A stretch of 64,000 bases of DNA. Origin: Peromyscus leucopus. Lineage: Eukaryota; Chordata; Mammalia; Rodentia; Cricetidae. The stretch lies in the NCBI RefSeq assembly GCF_004664715.2, contig NC_051084.1, forward strand, positions 59,577,334 to 59,641,333, read 5' to 3'. Below, piece after piece: positions 34,248 through 45,194 of this stretch. The notes under the pieces are model-generated. The model did no database searches, was not told the DNA's origin, and was given only the letters and a program-made list of their open reading frames with translations. Numbering within the stretch: position 1 is the stretch's first letter; the number at the start of each line of letters is the position of its first letter. The translations under genes and the position numbers were made by a program.

Positions 34248-35129
34248 AAAAATCAGAATTTCTTTTAATTTTGAGTTATTTTGAAGGAGACAAATCCAGA
34301 AAATTCAGAGACAAAAGTCCCTGTGTTAATATAAGAATAGTAGTTTACAAATGTGAAGAAAACTTCTAGTTGTAAACTTTGACAATGAAAACTCATTTCT
34401 GATTTTTAACTCTGAATGTTTTCACCAAAGCATGAAAGAATTCACAAGTTAAAAAAGAGAATAAAGAATTCAACTAAAAAATTATTCTTAGTTGGAAGTA
34501 TTTCTAGTAATTGCAGGAATAACACTGAGTCTCTCTGAAACAATTCACATACAGCAGAAAAATATTCACTTAGATAGGATACACAAAAAAGACAAACTCA
34601 TAATAAAAACATAAAAGAGTGAGAACAAACTATAAAGAAGAATAAATGTAAAAACTTGGAGGCATAAAAGTTGCAAAACACTAATATTATGAAGTTGTTA
34701 CACTGGAATATTCAAAGGCATCTCAGTATGTTTAAATAAACAGAAAGAAGAAATTTAAAATATTTTCAGTGTAGATGCTTTTGCGTTAAAAATGTAATTA
34801 ACATACTGAAATGGAAACAATACACCTACCTGGAATCCAAACAGGGAAGTTATATACATTCTGAACAAGAGTTAAGATACAAAGGAATATCATGTTGACC
34901 TAATATATAGCTAAACAAAACCAGAAATAAAGAGAAGTAAGCAAAAGGAAAGGGATAATATATAAAGATTGTAAAGACAGTCAAGCAAGGCCAAACTATC
35001 AAATCAGGAATACTTTTTTTAGATTTTACACTTAAAAAATTCTAAAAGTCAAAGTTATACCAACTAACATTATCACTAACCGAAAAGCATCAAAAAATTC
35101 TGATGATCTTTTTAAAAAGACTTTTAGAT
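34248..35129. other. A-rich spacer between inverted LINE arms
   Basis: An A-rich plus strand with long runs of weak similarity to old L1 sense sequence; no gene. It may be the upstream part of the LINE copy whose tail is arm B. Confidence 0.35.
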
Positions 35130-35290
35130 GTCATGTGACTTCTCTACTGCGATATTGAGAGCAAGAAGGCAAAGGAATACTGAGAGAATACAAAAATAGT
35201 AACCTTGACTCAGATTTATTATACCCAGTGAGAATATTTTTCAGAAATAAAGCTTATAAGCAGACATTGCATACAAAATAAAACAGAACA
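35130..35290 (+). repeat. Ancient LINE arm B of inverted pair
   Basis: 'gtcatgtgacttctctactg', 'gactcagatttattataccc', 'agtgagaatatttttcagaa' and 'ataaagcttataagcagaca' are the inverse of arm A at 34101-34247. Confidence 0.6.
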
Positions 35291-35329
35291 ATTTGCTACC
35301 AAGAGACACTCATTAAAATCAATTCTATT

Positions 35330-35640
35330 TTTCCCGTTGTGGTGAGAACACTTAATGTGAAATCTCCACTCTTAACATTTTTTTAAGTGCTCATCAGAGC
35401 ATTGTTAATTACAGGCACGGAGATGTGTACTAACTCACCTTATTCCTCTTGATAAAGAGGAGCTGAAACTTCATACCCACTAAATGACAACCTCCAATTT
35501 CCCCCACTGCAAGCAACACACCACTCTACCTTCTATTTCTATACATTTGACCCTTTTATGTAATTTATCTAAGTGAATCATTTTGTATTTGTTCTTCCGT
35601 AACTATATTATTTCATTTCCTTAGAAAACAAAAAGCAGAG
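35330..35640 (-). mobile_element. Ancient L1M 3' UTR fragment
   Basis: 'cgttgtggtgagaacactta', 'atgtgaaatctccactctta', 'agcattgttaattacaggca', 'gctgaaacttcataccca' and 'aatttatctaagtgaatcat' match the remembered antisense of a mammal-wide L1M 3' region. Confidence 0.55.
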
Positions 35641-35821
35641 TTATCACATGGAATATATGTTTATATGTATATGTGTATATATGTATGCATATCCTATACA
35701 CACATTTATTTCTATATATATATTCCAAAACAAGAAAATAAGAAGCTTAAAGACTTCAGCACTTCTGTGTTCACTAGAGCATTATCCACAGTGTCCATAT
35801 GTCTATAGATTATATTTGACA

Positions 35822-35896
35822 TTTCTAAGAGACACAATCTCACAGCAATCTCCCTGTTCCTCTGACTCTTACAATCTAATCATGAGGCCTCACCAT
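35822..35896 (-). mobile_element. L1 3' UTR piece, inverted part
   Basis: 'catttctaagagacacaatc', 'tcacagcaatctccctgttc' and 'ctctgactcttacaatct' are the antisense of an L1 3' UTR segment that in the element precedes the plus-strand piece starting at about 35897. Confidence 0.65.
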
Positions 35897-36290
35897 CATA
35901 GCTGCCTCACCATGAGCTGAACAAGGAGGGAAGGAATAGACATGGGTTAACGCTTTCACAAAGCCTCAACCCCAAACAAAGATCTACAGGCAACTAAGAA
36001 ATGATGAGAGCCTGAAAAATCGTCTTCTCTAAGAAAGAACACACCAACTGGGTATCCAATACCAAGTAGTCATGCCTGAAATCATGTAATACAAGTAACA
36101 TGATATAGACTGAGTCAGAGGTATTTGTGTATTTAGGAACACACACAACAACAACAACAGCAATTAAAGAAAATGAGACCATGAACTTGAAAGAGAGCAG
36201 TGAGAGGGGCTACACACGGGAGGATCTGAAGGGAGAGAAGGAGAGGGGGGAATGATGTAATTATAATATTGAAATATTAAAAATAATGTA
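35897..36290 (+). mobile_element. L1 3' UTR, sense part
   Basis: 'agctgcctcaccatgagctg', 'aacaaggagg', 'gatctacaggcaactaagaa', 'gaacacaccaactgggtatc', 'tagactgagtcagag' and a final G-rich tract (36197-36250) with AT-rich end follow the L1 order directly after the inverted piece at 35822-35896. Confidence 0.75.
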
Positions 36291-37084
36291 TTTAGGTAAA
36301 AGGACATTGCAGGGAGTGTGTGAGCTTCAAGAAGGAATGATGAGCAAGGAGAATGGTCAGGTGGTCAAATCTAAGCACACACTGATGAGGTAAACAACAA
36401 TATTAGAACAGCAGTACACAGCAGCAGGGTCCAGACAGACAGGATCCAATGTGTCAATTGGAGAAGTGAGGTATTGTTACATATTACTTTTGAGACTGGA
36501 AATCTTAAACACTTTTTGGATTAGCATTGAGAAATAAATTGCAGAAAGATGGAAGCAAAGAAATGGGGTGAGAAAAACAAGAAAGGATTAATGAAAGAAA
36601 GAATCTGACAGGCCAAATTAAATTATCATATAATGATAAGGAAGAAATGCTTTATTTCAAAAGATGAATGGATTAAAACAAAACCTAGCTATACATTATA
36701 TTTTGGTATTGGGATATGTATGTAGATATGTAGAAAAGTTGAAAATAATAAAAGATAGAAATAAAAATACTAACTAGTGGTAATAAAATATGTAAAGTTC
36801 CAGAGAGGAATAAGTAAACCATTACACAGATAGATACATAGATTCAAAATACATAAGTCACTTTTTTAGAAAATTGAGAGGGAGTAGTTAAACTCTCAAA
36901 CTACGTGAAGACTTTTAACATGACCTTCTCAGACACTGATAAAGTAAATAAAAAATTAAATATGGATTAAACAACATAATAATTCTAAAATGTCTTCAAG
37001 TCAATGCCAAAAAAGAGTAAGAGAGATATGGGAGGAGGTAGGGAGGGGAGAATCAAATTGAATATAAATTCACTATCAGTCAGG
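36291..37084. other. Unassigned A-rich stretch
   Basis: No gene or repeat named. A purine-rich run lies at 37013-37052. Confidence 0.4.
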
Positions 37085-37167
37085 TAACTCAGAACCCCTT
37101 AAACTGGAGCTCCGTGGGTTCAGCACCCTCTTCTGATTTCCCTGGATACTTCCACTCATGTTCATAT

Positions 37168-37209
<42 letters not shown>

Positions 37210-37245
37210 AACTGTGAGTTTAAACAAAATAAATATTTCTTCAAA
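37085..37245 (+). repeat. B2-group SINE fragment with CA tract
   Basis: 'ggtaactcagaacccctta', 'ctccgtgggttcagcaccct' and 'cttctgatttccctggatac' lead into (CA)19 at 37170-37207 and an AAATAAAT-type end. Confidence 0.5.
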
Positions 37246-37379
37246 AGAAATTAATGTTAAAAGAAATAGATGAAAAAAATCCATGAAGCAAAATGTGAAA
37301 ATATATGATACCTGAAGTACAAAGCATAGAAAACCATATGGTACTCTCGTTGGAGCACCCACACATACCTGCTGATACA

Positions 37380-37830
37380 AGTTAACTCAGTACAAGCACT
37401 TTGGAATATAATTTTTTGTAGATGATGTCACTGAAGATAAACATAATCTAGTACTAATGCTAGGTGTTTATGGTACAGAGATGATGCACCATGGAAGAGT
37501 TACAGAATATTCAAAACAGCACTCTCTATAACAAAAAAGTAGTTTATAAAAAGATGAAAACATTATGAGCAAACCTTTAAAGTAAAAATGGTCAAATTGT
37601 GACATAGTCCTCTAATGAAGGAAGGTTTATAGAGTAATTGAAGTTATTGTGCTATAGCTACATGTAGGTAACATTGACCCAACTTAAGACTATAATATTG
37701 AGCTGATATATTATTAAATATTATATTATAAAAATACAAACAGGCACAGGAATCAAAAGTGTACTATTTTAAACAAATAGTCACATGATGAGAGTACTAA
37801 GCAAAATAGGAAAATGTAAGCACAGTTTTA
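37380..37830 (+). mobile_element. Ancient L1 ORF2-end remnant
   Basis: 'tgtagatgatgtcactgaag', 'cagcactctctataacaaaa', 'atggtcaaattgtgacatag' and 'ttgtgctatagctacatgta' resemble the C-terminal ORF2 region of an old mammal-wide L1. There is no open frame. Confidence 0.35.
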
Positions 37831-37847
37831 GGAAATGGGTTTTTAAA

Positions 37848-38157
37848 TTTTCTTATTATTTTTAGCTTTGAGATTATAATTAAATTGCTACATTTCTCCC
37901 TTCTTTTTCCTCCTCTAAATCCTCCCATATCCCCTTCCTCACTCTCCTTCAAATTCACAGCCTCCTTTTACACTGTCATTGCATGCATAGAGGTATACAA
38001 GCATATATTCCTAAATAGAATCTGTTTATTATATATAATGCTACCTATTTGTATGTTTTCAGGGCTGACCATTTGGCACTGGACAACCAATTGTTTCATT
38101 CTTCCCTGGAGAAGACCACCTTTCCTACTCCCAGATTTCTCCTGTTGCCTTCCATTT
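37848..38157 (-). mobile_element. L1 3' UTR fragment, interrupted by B1
   Basis: 'aatcctcccatatccccttc', 'ctccttcaaattcacagcct', 'atattcctaaatagaatctg', 'ttttcagggctgaccatttg', 'gcactggacaaccaattgtt' and 'ccctggagaagaccaccttt' are the antisense of a rodent L1 3' UTR. The element continues past the B1 at 38323-38380 ('gtgaagggttgacccatcat', 'gggatctc'). Confidence 0.8.
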
Positions 38158-38322
38158 CTTTGTTTTTGTTTTTGTTTTTTTCAAGACAGTGTTTCTCTGT
38201 AGCTTTGTGCCTTTCCTGGAAATCACTCTATCGCTCAGGGGCTGACCTTGAACTCACAGAGATTCACCTGGCTCTTCCTCCTGAGTGCTGGGATTAAAGG
38301 CATGTGCCACCACTGCCCAGCT
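38158..38322 (-). repeat. B1 SINE nested in L1
   Basis: The antisense B1 reads 'caagacagtgtttctctgta', 'gctttgtgcctttcctggaa', 'ttgaactcacagagattcac', 'gtgctgggattaaaggcatg'. The near-flanking 'ttccatt' repeats on both sides. The host L1 text resumes at 38323. Confidence 0.9.
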
Positions 38323-38380
38323 TTGGTTTCCATTATTTGTGAAGGGTTGACCCATCATGGGATCTCTATGAACATGGGAA

Positions 38381-38817
38381 ACTTGTTTTACTCAGAGCGA
38401 GTGAGCAAAATGAAAAGAATGTGAATCAGACACAGGCAAACAAGATCATCAAAGGAAATGCGGCTCTTTTGTGTTCTTTAATGCTGTCATTTGGCTCTGC
38501 CATTAGAGATGCCTATGGATAAAATATGCTTTATACCTTGGAGATGTCATAAATATCAGTTTGTTTCTCATAATTATTTAATAAAAATTTAAATAAGCCT
38601 TTTTAAAAATCAGATCCTAAGAGGAATGAGATGTGAGAATGGATAGAAGAAAGTTATACAAAACCAGAATGTTTTCAGGGCATGCACTTTAGAACAGAAG
38701 TTTCCTCTGGAAGAATCATGCATGCTACTTACAATCCTTTGGGTATTGCTTCATCCATCTGCTCCCTTATGCTATTCTGTTCCCTCCATCCCTTCATGCC
38801 ATCCTAGTTCCATTTGT
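38381..38817. other. Unassigned stretch
   Basis: No gene or repeat recognised. Confidence 0.4.
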
Positions 38818-39215
38818 CTGTCTTAGTTGGTTTTTCTGTTGCTGTGATAAAAACACTATGATCAAAAGCAACTTGGAAGGAAAAAAGGCTTTATTTGCTT
38901 ATTGGTTACAGTCTATCATTGAGGCAAGCCGAGGATAGAACTCAAGATATTAGAGTAAAGCAGAAACCATGTAAGAATGCTGCTTACCAGCTTGCTCATT
39001 CTTGCGTGCTCAGCTAGCATTCTTACACAGCCCAGACCTACCTACCTTCGTTGCTCCATTCACGATGGACTGGGCTCTGCTACATTAATTAGAAATTAAG
39101 GAAATGCGTCATAGACATGATCACAGGCCAATCTGACAGAGGCAGTTTTTCGGTTGAAGCTGCCTCTTCCCAAGTGACTTTAGCTTTGTTGACAGCTGAA
39201 GCTGACTGTGACATT
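38818..39215 (-). repeat. MaLR-like rodent interspersed repeat
   Basis: 'ctgtcttagttggtttttct', 'gttgctgtgataaaaacact', 'aaaagcaacttggaagga', 'gatggactgggctctgctac' and 'ttgttgacagctgaagctga' match the reverse of the 12645-13035 family. Confidence 0.65.
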
Positions 39216-40496
39216 GCTCTTGCTTCTTCAGATGAATGAAGTCATAACTGAATCAGAACTCACCTCTATCTTACCGTTCTCCTGCCAAGTCACTCTGTGT
39301 CAGAGGAAATTTTCCCTCCAGAAAAGCCTCTCACTATCAATTCTTCCTCATTTTTTTTGATGAAACTGCCCTTTCAATGGTGTGTCTTGGTTTTCATCAT
39401 AAAGGCAAATCTTTTAACCAATCTTGCAAAGCTGTACATCTGGTTCCAGTAATGGTCTCTTCTTTTTGAAAGTCCCACATCTTACTCTGCAGTACAGGCA
39501 CACTGGACTTCTGTCTCCTAACAATGTCATTGCTCTCTCCAATGGATCCACAAGAAATAAGATACTGTAGAGTAGAGGAATTGTCATAAATCCAGGATTG
39601 ACATACCCTGTTCTTATTCTGACATTTGTGTATCTTCCTGTCAGTGGTTTCTGAAATACACTCTTCCCTATACTTTCCCCTTTTGAATTCCCAGAATGTG
39701 GATCTCCTTCCTCTTCATTCCAAATCACAGGTCATATGAAGGGCAGAACTAAGAGTGGAATCCACCTAGCACAAGTTCTCTTTGTTCATCCCCTCCTCTA
39801 ATGAGCTATAAACATTCTTGTCCATCAAACTCAGTTTAACAGTTAATTTTTGGTGGTGATGTCTCAGTCACCCAGAGGCCAGACTTCTTCACTTATAAAG
39901 AGGGAAACAAAGGATTTGAAAGCAAGTTCTAAAAGAATGACCAGATGACTTGGAGAGCTTTGTTTGGAGTTATGCACTCACAGGTCAGGAGTCAGTATCA
40001 CTTGAGCTCACTCAGTGTGACTCTAAATGCACCAATTAACCTCCTGGTCTACTGAGAGCACATATGTGGACCATGAAGTTGTGCTCATCTTTCAAAAGGG
40101 CTGTCTGTCATAAAGACTAAAATTTGCTTTTGTTTTTGTTTTGATAGTCTGACTACCTGAGTTACTAAAAACCACCCATGAATAAACATATGACTATCAA
40201 AAGTGTCCAATATCAGAATTTAGGCAGTTATGTACCCACAATGACAATGTTATCAGAAGAGAAGACTTAGCCAAAAAAAAAAAAAAAGTGATAACCCTAA
40301 TTAGCTTATATCTGAATTGGGTAATGTAATGGAAGTAATATAGCACAAACCCTTTGAATCTACCTGCAAAATGAGCCAGCTTGGTGGAGTTGAACCATAA
40401 AGGAAAGATCTATGCAATATTGTAGAAATCAAAGCTAGTAGACTCTATGATCCTACTGTATCCACTTCTGACAGCTTGAGGTAAAAATTTCAATAG

Positions 40497-40499
<3 letters not shown>
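39216..40499. other. Unassigned stretch
   Basis: No repeat family named. A 104-codon minus-strand frame at 39414-39728 shows no recognisable domain. An A14 run lies at 40274-40287. Confidence 0.4.

Positions 40500-40551
<52 letters not shown>
40500..40551. repeat. (TG)n microsatellite
   Basis: About 25 perfect TG units, pure and therefore likely polymorphic. Confidence 0.97.
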
Positions 40552-40552
<1 letters not shown>

Positions 40553-40574
40553 GCATCAACAATAATTTTAAAAA

Positions 40575-41297
40575 GTGAGAAATTGAGCAATCCTTAAATG
40601 TCTTTCAGCCATTTGAGTTTCCTCTGTTGAGAATTCTTGTTTAGTTCTATAGCCCATTTCTTAATTGGACTGTTGGTCGTTTTGATGTCTAATTTCTTGA
40701 GTTCCTTATATATTCTTGCTATCAGTCCTCTGTCAGATGTGGGGTTGGTGAAGACCTTTTCCCATTCTGTAGGCTGTCGCTTTGCCTTGTTGACAATATC
40801 CTTTGCTCTACAAAAGCTTCTCAGTTTCAAGAGGTCCCATTGATTGATTGTTTCTCTCAGTGTCTGTGCTACTGGTGTTATATTTAGGAAGTGATCTCCT
40901 ATGCCAATGTGTTCAAGACTACTTCCTACTTTCTCTTGTAGCAGGTTCAGAGTAGCTGGATTTATGTTGAGGTCCTTGATCCACTTGGACTTAAGTTTTG
41001 TGCACTGTGACAGATATGGATCTATTTGCAGCCTTCTACACGTTAATATCCAGTTATGCCAGCACCATTTGTTGAAGATGCTTTCTTTTTTCCATTGTAC
41101 ACTTTTGGCTTCTTTGTCAAAAATTATATGTTCATAGGTATGCGGATTAATGTCAGGGTCTTCAATTCAATTCCATTGGTCCACATGTCGGTTTTTATGC
41201 CAATACCAAGCTGTTTTTATTACTGTAGCTCCATAGTAGAGCTTGAAGTCAGGGATCATGATGCCTCCAGAATTTGTTTTATTGTACAGGATTCTGA
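40575..41297 (-). mobile_element. L1 ORF2 C-terminal region, inverted 5' part
   Basis: The minus strand reads in order: '[20 protein letters not shown]' (near 41260), '[14 protein letters not shown]', 'QPTEWEKVFTNPTSDRG', 'KELKKLDIKTTNSPIKKWAI' and 'ELNKNSQQRKLKWLKDI' (near 40600). This is one of the better preserved L1 pieces here, with a 78-codon uninterrupted stretch. The reading order is opposite to the plus-strand L1 tail at 41298-41398. Confidence 0.9.
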
Positions 41298-41398
41298 GTT
41301 TGAGAAGGAGTGGAGGGGACAAGAGAAGAATTGGGGGATGAGGGTGGAAATGATACAGATTTGTACTACTGCTCATATGTGAAGTTCCCAAAATAACT
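41298..41398 (+). mobile_element. L1 3' end, sense part
   Basis: 'gagtttgagaaggagtggag', 'gaagaattgggggatgag' and 'gctcatatgtgaagttccca' form a purine-rich L1 tail that joins directly to the inverted ORF2 piece. It ends in 'aaaataac' without a long A-tail. Confidence 0.55.
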
Positions 41399-41826
41399 TT
41401 TAAGTGTTATAAATTTCAAATAGTTTATATCTTAATCTATAAAATCTTTTGTAACTTGAGTGCCCCAAATTCTATAGTTTAAGAATCCTAAGGGCTTATT
41501 TTGTCAGCTTTCAGTTTTGGAAGATTGGAAACTTCACTAGTAGACTAGGAAACGTTTGAGTTTTCATTAGACACGTACTTTCTGAGTACTATGGAGCCAG
41601 AAACTTAGTGCGAGTTCATAATTAGTATTTTTTTCACTACTGCTCTTCAAAGTACCTCACGTAGACATTTTTTTTTAATCCTCTACTGACTAAAATTTAA
41701 TGGCACAATATATTGCATATTTATTTGTATGCTATATGTCTATTTTATTCCATATACAAAAATAAGCATAACTTTTAATTCAATTCAAGGGTGAGTTTAA
41801 GTTTTAAGGTATAAAAACATGAACTA
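41399..41826. other. Unassigned AT-rich stretch
   Basis: No gene or repeat recognised. Confidence 0.4.
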
Positions 41827-41834
41827 AAAATTGA

Positions 41835-41998
41835 GCCCGGCAGTGGTGGCACATGCCTTTAATCCCAGCACTCGGGAGGTAGAGCCAGGAGGATCTCTTT
41901 TAGTTTGAGGCCAGCCTGAGCTACAGAGTGAGTTCCAGGAAAGGCGCAAAGCTACACAGAGAACCCCTGTTTCAAAAAACAAAACAAAACAAAACCCC
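41835..41998 (+). repeat. B1 SINE
   Basis: 'gcccggcagtggtggcacat', 'gcctttaatcccagcactcg', 'ttgaggccagcctgagctac', 'ccaggaaaggcgcaaagcta' and an AAAAC-type tail. The 'aaaattga' direct repeat flanks it at 41827-41834 and 42001-42008. The cricetid-type 'aaaggcgcaaagctac' is present. Confidence 0.93.
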
Positions 41999-42072
41999 CC
42001 AAAATTGAAATATTATATTAACATTTAACATTTTATACTATATTTGCTAACTTCTTTGGCTATATTAAATTA

Positions 42073-42074
<2 letters not shown>

Positions 42075-42115
<41 letters not shown>
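42075..42115. repeat. (TA)n microsatellite
   Basis: About 20 perfect TA units, self-complementary and able to form a cruciform. Confidence 0.96.
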
Positions 42116-42118
<3 letters not shown>

Positions 42119-42304
42119 TCTTTTCAGTGGAGACATCAGCTATTTCCCATTAAAATAGCAAAGATAGATGAAAAATTTTTGTTTGTTCTTTTTTTTCCCT
42201 AAGATATGTAATCAAATTTAGAAAATGCAGTCATATAGTATAGTAAAAAAGTTAACGTTGGGTTCAAAATTACTCTTTTTTCTTTCTTTCTTTCTTTCTT
42301 TGGT

Positions 42305-42626
42305 TATTTATTTATTTTTTAACATCCCAGCCAAAGTTTCCCCTCTCTTCTCTCCTCCCAATTCCTCCCCTACCCCCCACCTTCCCCCTACACCTCCACA
42401 CCCCCATCCACTCTTCCTCCACTGTTTCTCTTCAGATACAGGAGGGCCTCCTGTGGATATCTGCCAGCCATGATATGTCAAGTTGCAATGAGAGTAGGCT
42501 CCTCCTCTTCTGTTAAAGCTTTATGAAGTGATCCAGTAAGAGGAATGGGTCCCATTAGCAGGTAACAGTGTCAGAGGCAGCCCTTGCCTTCACTGTTAGG
42601 AGTCTCACAAGAAGAACAACTGTAGC
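42305..42626 (-). mobile_element. L1 3' UTR fragment with long flanking repeats
   Basis: A CTTT tract (42282-42301) and pyrimidine-rich run are followed by 'aggagggcctcctgtggata', 'gatatgtcaagttgcaatga', 'gaagtgatccagtaagagga', 'gtgtcagaggcagcccttgc' and 'taggagtctcacaagaagaa'. This is the same L1 tail type as 49440-50880. About 43 nt before and after it are similar direct repeats (42231-42273 and 42627-42669). Confidence 0.75.
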
Positions 42627-42669
42627 CATATAGGATAGCAAGAAATTAACTTTGGGCTCAAAAGTATTT

Positions 42670-43240
42670 AATCGCTGCTTTTAGTGCAAGTTCACACCGA
42701 CAGGTAGGCTAAAAGCATTGCTTACTGTGTTTTCATTTTGTGTATCTTTCCAATAAGTCCACCCGTGTTAAGGGATTGCTCTTTAGAGGGAAGCAATGCT
42801 TGTGACAACACACACTGGTGCTGGCTTAGCAAGAATCAACCTGATTCAGGCATCCCGTCTCTGTCCAGGAAAGTTATTAGTAAATGATTTACACAATAAG
42901 GACATTTATCCAGGTCTCAAGGCTCACCATTTGGAGCAAGATAAGAGAAATTTGGCCTGTAAATCAAACTCATTCACCTGCTTTTGTATCACTGATGAAT
43001 TTACATTTGTCTTACTTGTTTAAATGATTTGGGTGGGAATAAAATGAAGACCATTTTTATGTTACAAATATTATATGAAATCCAAATATAAGTATCTATA
43101 AATAAAGCTTTATTGGAACATGCCAATCACATTTGGCTATTGTAGTCTTCTATCTTATTTTTCATGTATCTAGAGTATTTATTTTTACACCAAAATATAT
43201 CTGATGAACCACTTATTCAGAACCATTTGTGCTTTAAAAA
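42670..43240. other. Unassigned stretch
   Basis: No repeat named. A 75-codon frame at 42796-43023 is without known motifs. Confidence 0.4.
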
Positions 43241-43253
43241 TTTTTTAAATGCA

Positions 43254-43397
43254 GCCAGGCATTGGTGGCACACGCCTTTAATCCCAGCACATGGGAGGCA
43301 GGTGAACCTCTGTGAGTTCGAGGCCAGGCTGGGCTACAGAGTGAGTTCCAGGACAGGTGCCAAAGCTACACAGAATAGCCCTGTCTCGCCCACCCCC
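43254..43397 (+). repeat. B1 SINE
   Basis: 'agccaggcattggtggcaca', 'cgcctttaatcccagcacat', 'gttcgaggccaggctgggct' and 'caggtgccaaagctacac'. Imperfect flanks 'aattttttaaatgc' and 'aatttttttgaaatgc' look like the target duplication. Confidence 0.9.
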
Positions 43398-43549
43398 CAA
43401 TTTTTTTGAAATGCTTTTTTAACTAGCATCACAATCACATTGAGCCACAAAATCTTTCATATGTACATTAAAAATAACCATATGATAGAGGAAAATTTCA
43501 TGAGTCTTATTATCTACAAAAAATAAATAATTAAAGCTTTGGTGGGTAT

Positions 43550-44010
43550 CCTAGTTAATAATAAAACACCATGACCAAAGGTACCTTGGAAATAAAGGCT
43601 GATGGTTCCAGAGGGATGAATCCAACTCCTATTGGGAGTTGTTGGTGTTTGTTACACAGGCCAGTTTTCAAGGTGGGGGCTCTTTGACCCTTATTTCTGA
43701 TAAGTCATGGTTGACATGGCATATGCATGAGCTTTCCCTTACTATTTTACGTCAGTTATTTAGCAAGCTGATTGATTAGGACAAGCAGGGCAGCAAGCAG
43801 CAGTCTTGGTGGTCAGAGTAAGAAGCTGAGAGATAATTTTTTCACCTCAAGCGGGAAGCAGAGAGAGTAGAAAACTGGAAACAGGGTGGGGCTATATGTT
43901 CTCAAAGCCCACCCTCAGCATGGCCTCCTCACCCAAACATCTCCAAAGAGTGCCACCAATTGGGAAGCATAGCCGAGCCGCTGGGGACGTTTCTCATTCA
44001 GCACACCACG
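43550..44010 (-). repeat. MaLR-like repeat, interrupted
   Basis: 'atcctagttaataataaaac', 'accatgaccaaaggtacctt' and 'ggttccagagggatgaatcc' break off at about 43628. The repeat resumes at about 43785 with 'cagggcagcaagcagcagtc', 'agcgggaagcagagagag', 'ggtggggctatatg' and 'gagtgccaccaattggg'. The gap is filled by a unit that also occurs at 44631-44783. Confidence 0.6.
43632..43782. repeat. Dispersed 150-bp unit, copy 1
   Basis: It starts 'ttgggagttgttggtgtttg' and ends near 'agcaagctgattgattagga'. It resembles 44631-44783 by eye at about 80% and is embedded in a MaLR-like repeat. Family unknown. Confidence 0.7.
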
Positions 44011-44630
44011 CTGAGTAAAATTGTAAGCATTTGGGATGTTAGCACTTATGCTTTAACTATAAAATGTTACTGTATTTTGGAGAATATTGTAAGTAAAAAG
44101 CTTTAGTTCTTTGTGTAAGTAATTTGAAATTTTGTTTTGCATTTTGAGTTTTCTTCACTTGATGACTATAAATATAACTTCTAAAAGGGGGAAAAAGGCA
44201 AAAATTGTATTTTTGAGAGTAAAATTTTAAGAAATCATATAATGTATGTAATAAGGAAAGTGAGAAACAAACACTTTCCATCCAGTTTTGTTATTTTAAC
44301 AACTACAGTAACATAAAATAAAATTATAATTCAGAGCCAGCAAACTTCATCATGTCCTCAGAAGGTTTAGATGACTGAGTGTTAGCTCTCCCTAAGATGT
44401 CACAATTAAGGTACTGTTCCAATATGATTAGTTAAGAGCTAGAAAATGTGGTCATCCTGGTACTTTTTTCTCCTCCAGTCACCTTGAGGAGGCGCATTAG
44501 TGAAATGGACTGACTAGCTTTCTGCACCAATTAAAAGGTACATGCAAATTAATGCAGATCGAGAGCTGAGGGCCACTGAGGCCAAGGCAGAGGGGCAAGA
44601 GAAGGGCAGCAGGGCAACCTGCAGAAGCTG
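44011..44630. other. Unassigned stretch
   Basis: No gene or repeat recognised. Confidence 0.4.
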
Positions 44631-44783
44631 TTGGGAGTTGTTTGCATCCATGTTTGTTACACAGGCCAGTTTTGATGGTAGGGCTCTTTGAACTTTATTT
44701 CAGAAAAGTCACTGTTGACATGGTATGGACATGAGCTTCTTAGGATTATTTCATGTCAGGTGTTTGGCAAGCTGATTAATCAA
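44631..44783. repeat. Dispersed 150-bp unit, copy 2
   Basis: 'ttgggagttgtttgcatcca', 'gttacacaggccagttttga', 'gacatggtatggacatgagc' and 'gtttggcaagctgattaatc' match the unit at 43632-43782, about 1 kb away in the same direction. Confidence 0.7.
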
Positions 44784-45194
44784 CATAAATCTCACAGACT
44801 GAGCAGGCTTCTTTTCAGGATGAGTCCAGTGAAGTAATTGCCTATCATGGTAATTTATCGTGTTGAATGTTAGACATTCATCAACTCTGCAATAGATACC
44901 AGACAAAAGACCAATGCTTGGTTCTCTTCTACCTGCTCCAGTCCTTTGATGATCTCTTAAGTCCCAATTGATAAATCTGTAACTTTGATTTTATTATTAT
45001 CATTATCCAGCATAAACCTTCTTCGAGAATTGTAAGGACATGTACATCCAACTGGATGGTCAAAAGTACCTGTAAAACATCTCAAACTTTTCTAAAATCG
45101 AAATTCTGATCATATCCAGAAGGCATGTCTCAGCAAACTTCTCCTGTGCTCAGACCAAACACTTGGCTTCCTCTCTTAATGTTTCTCTTTGTCC

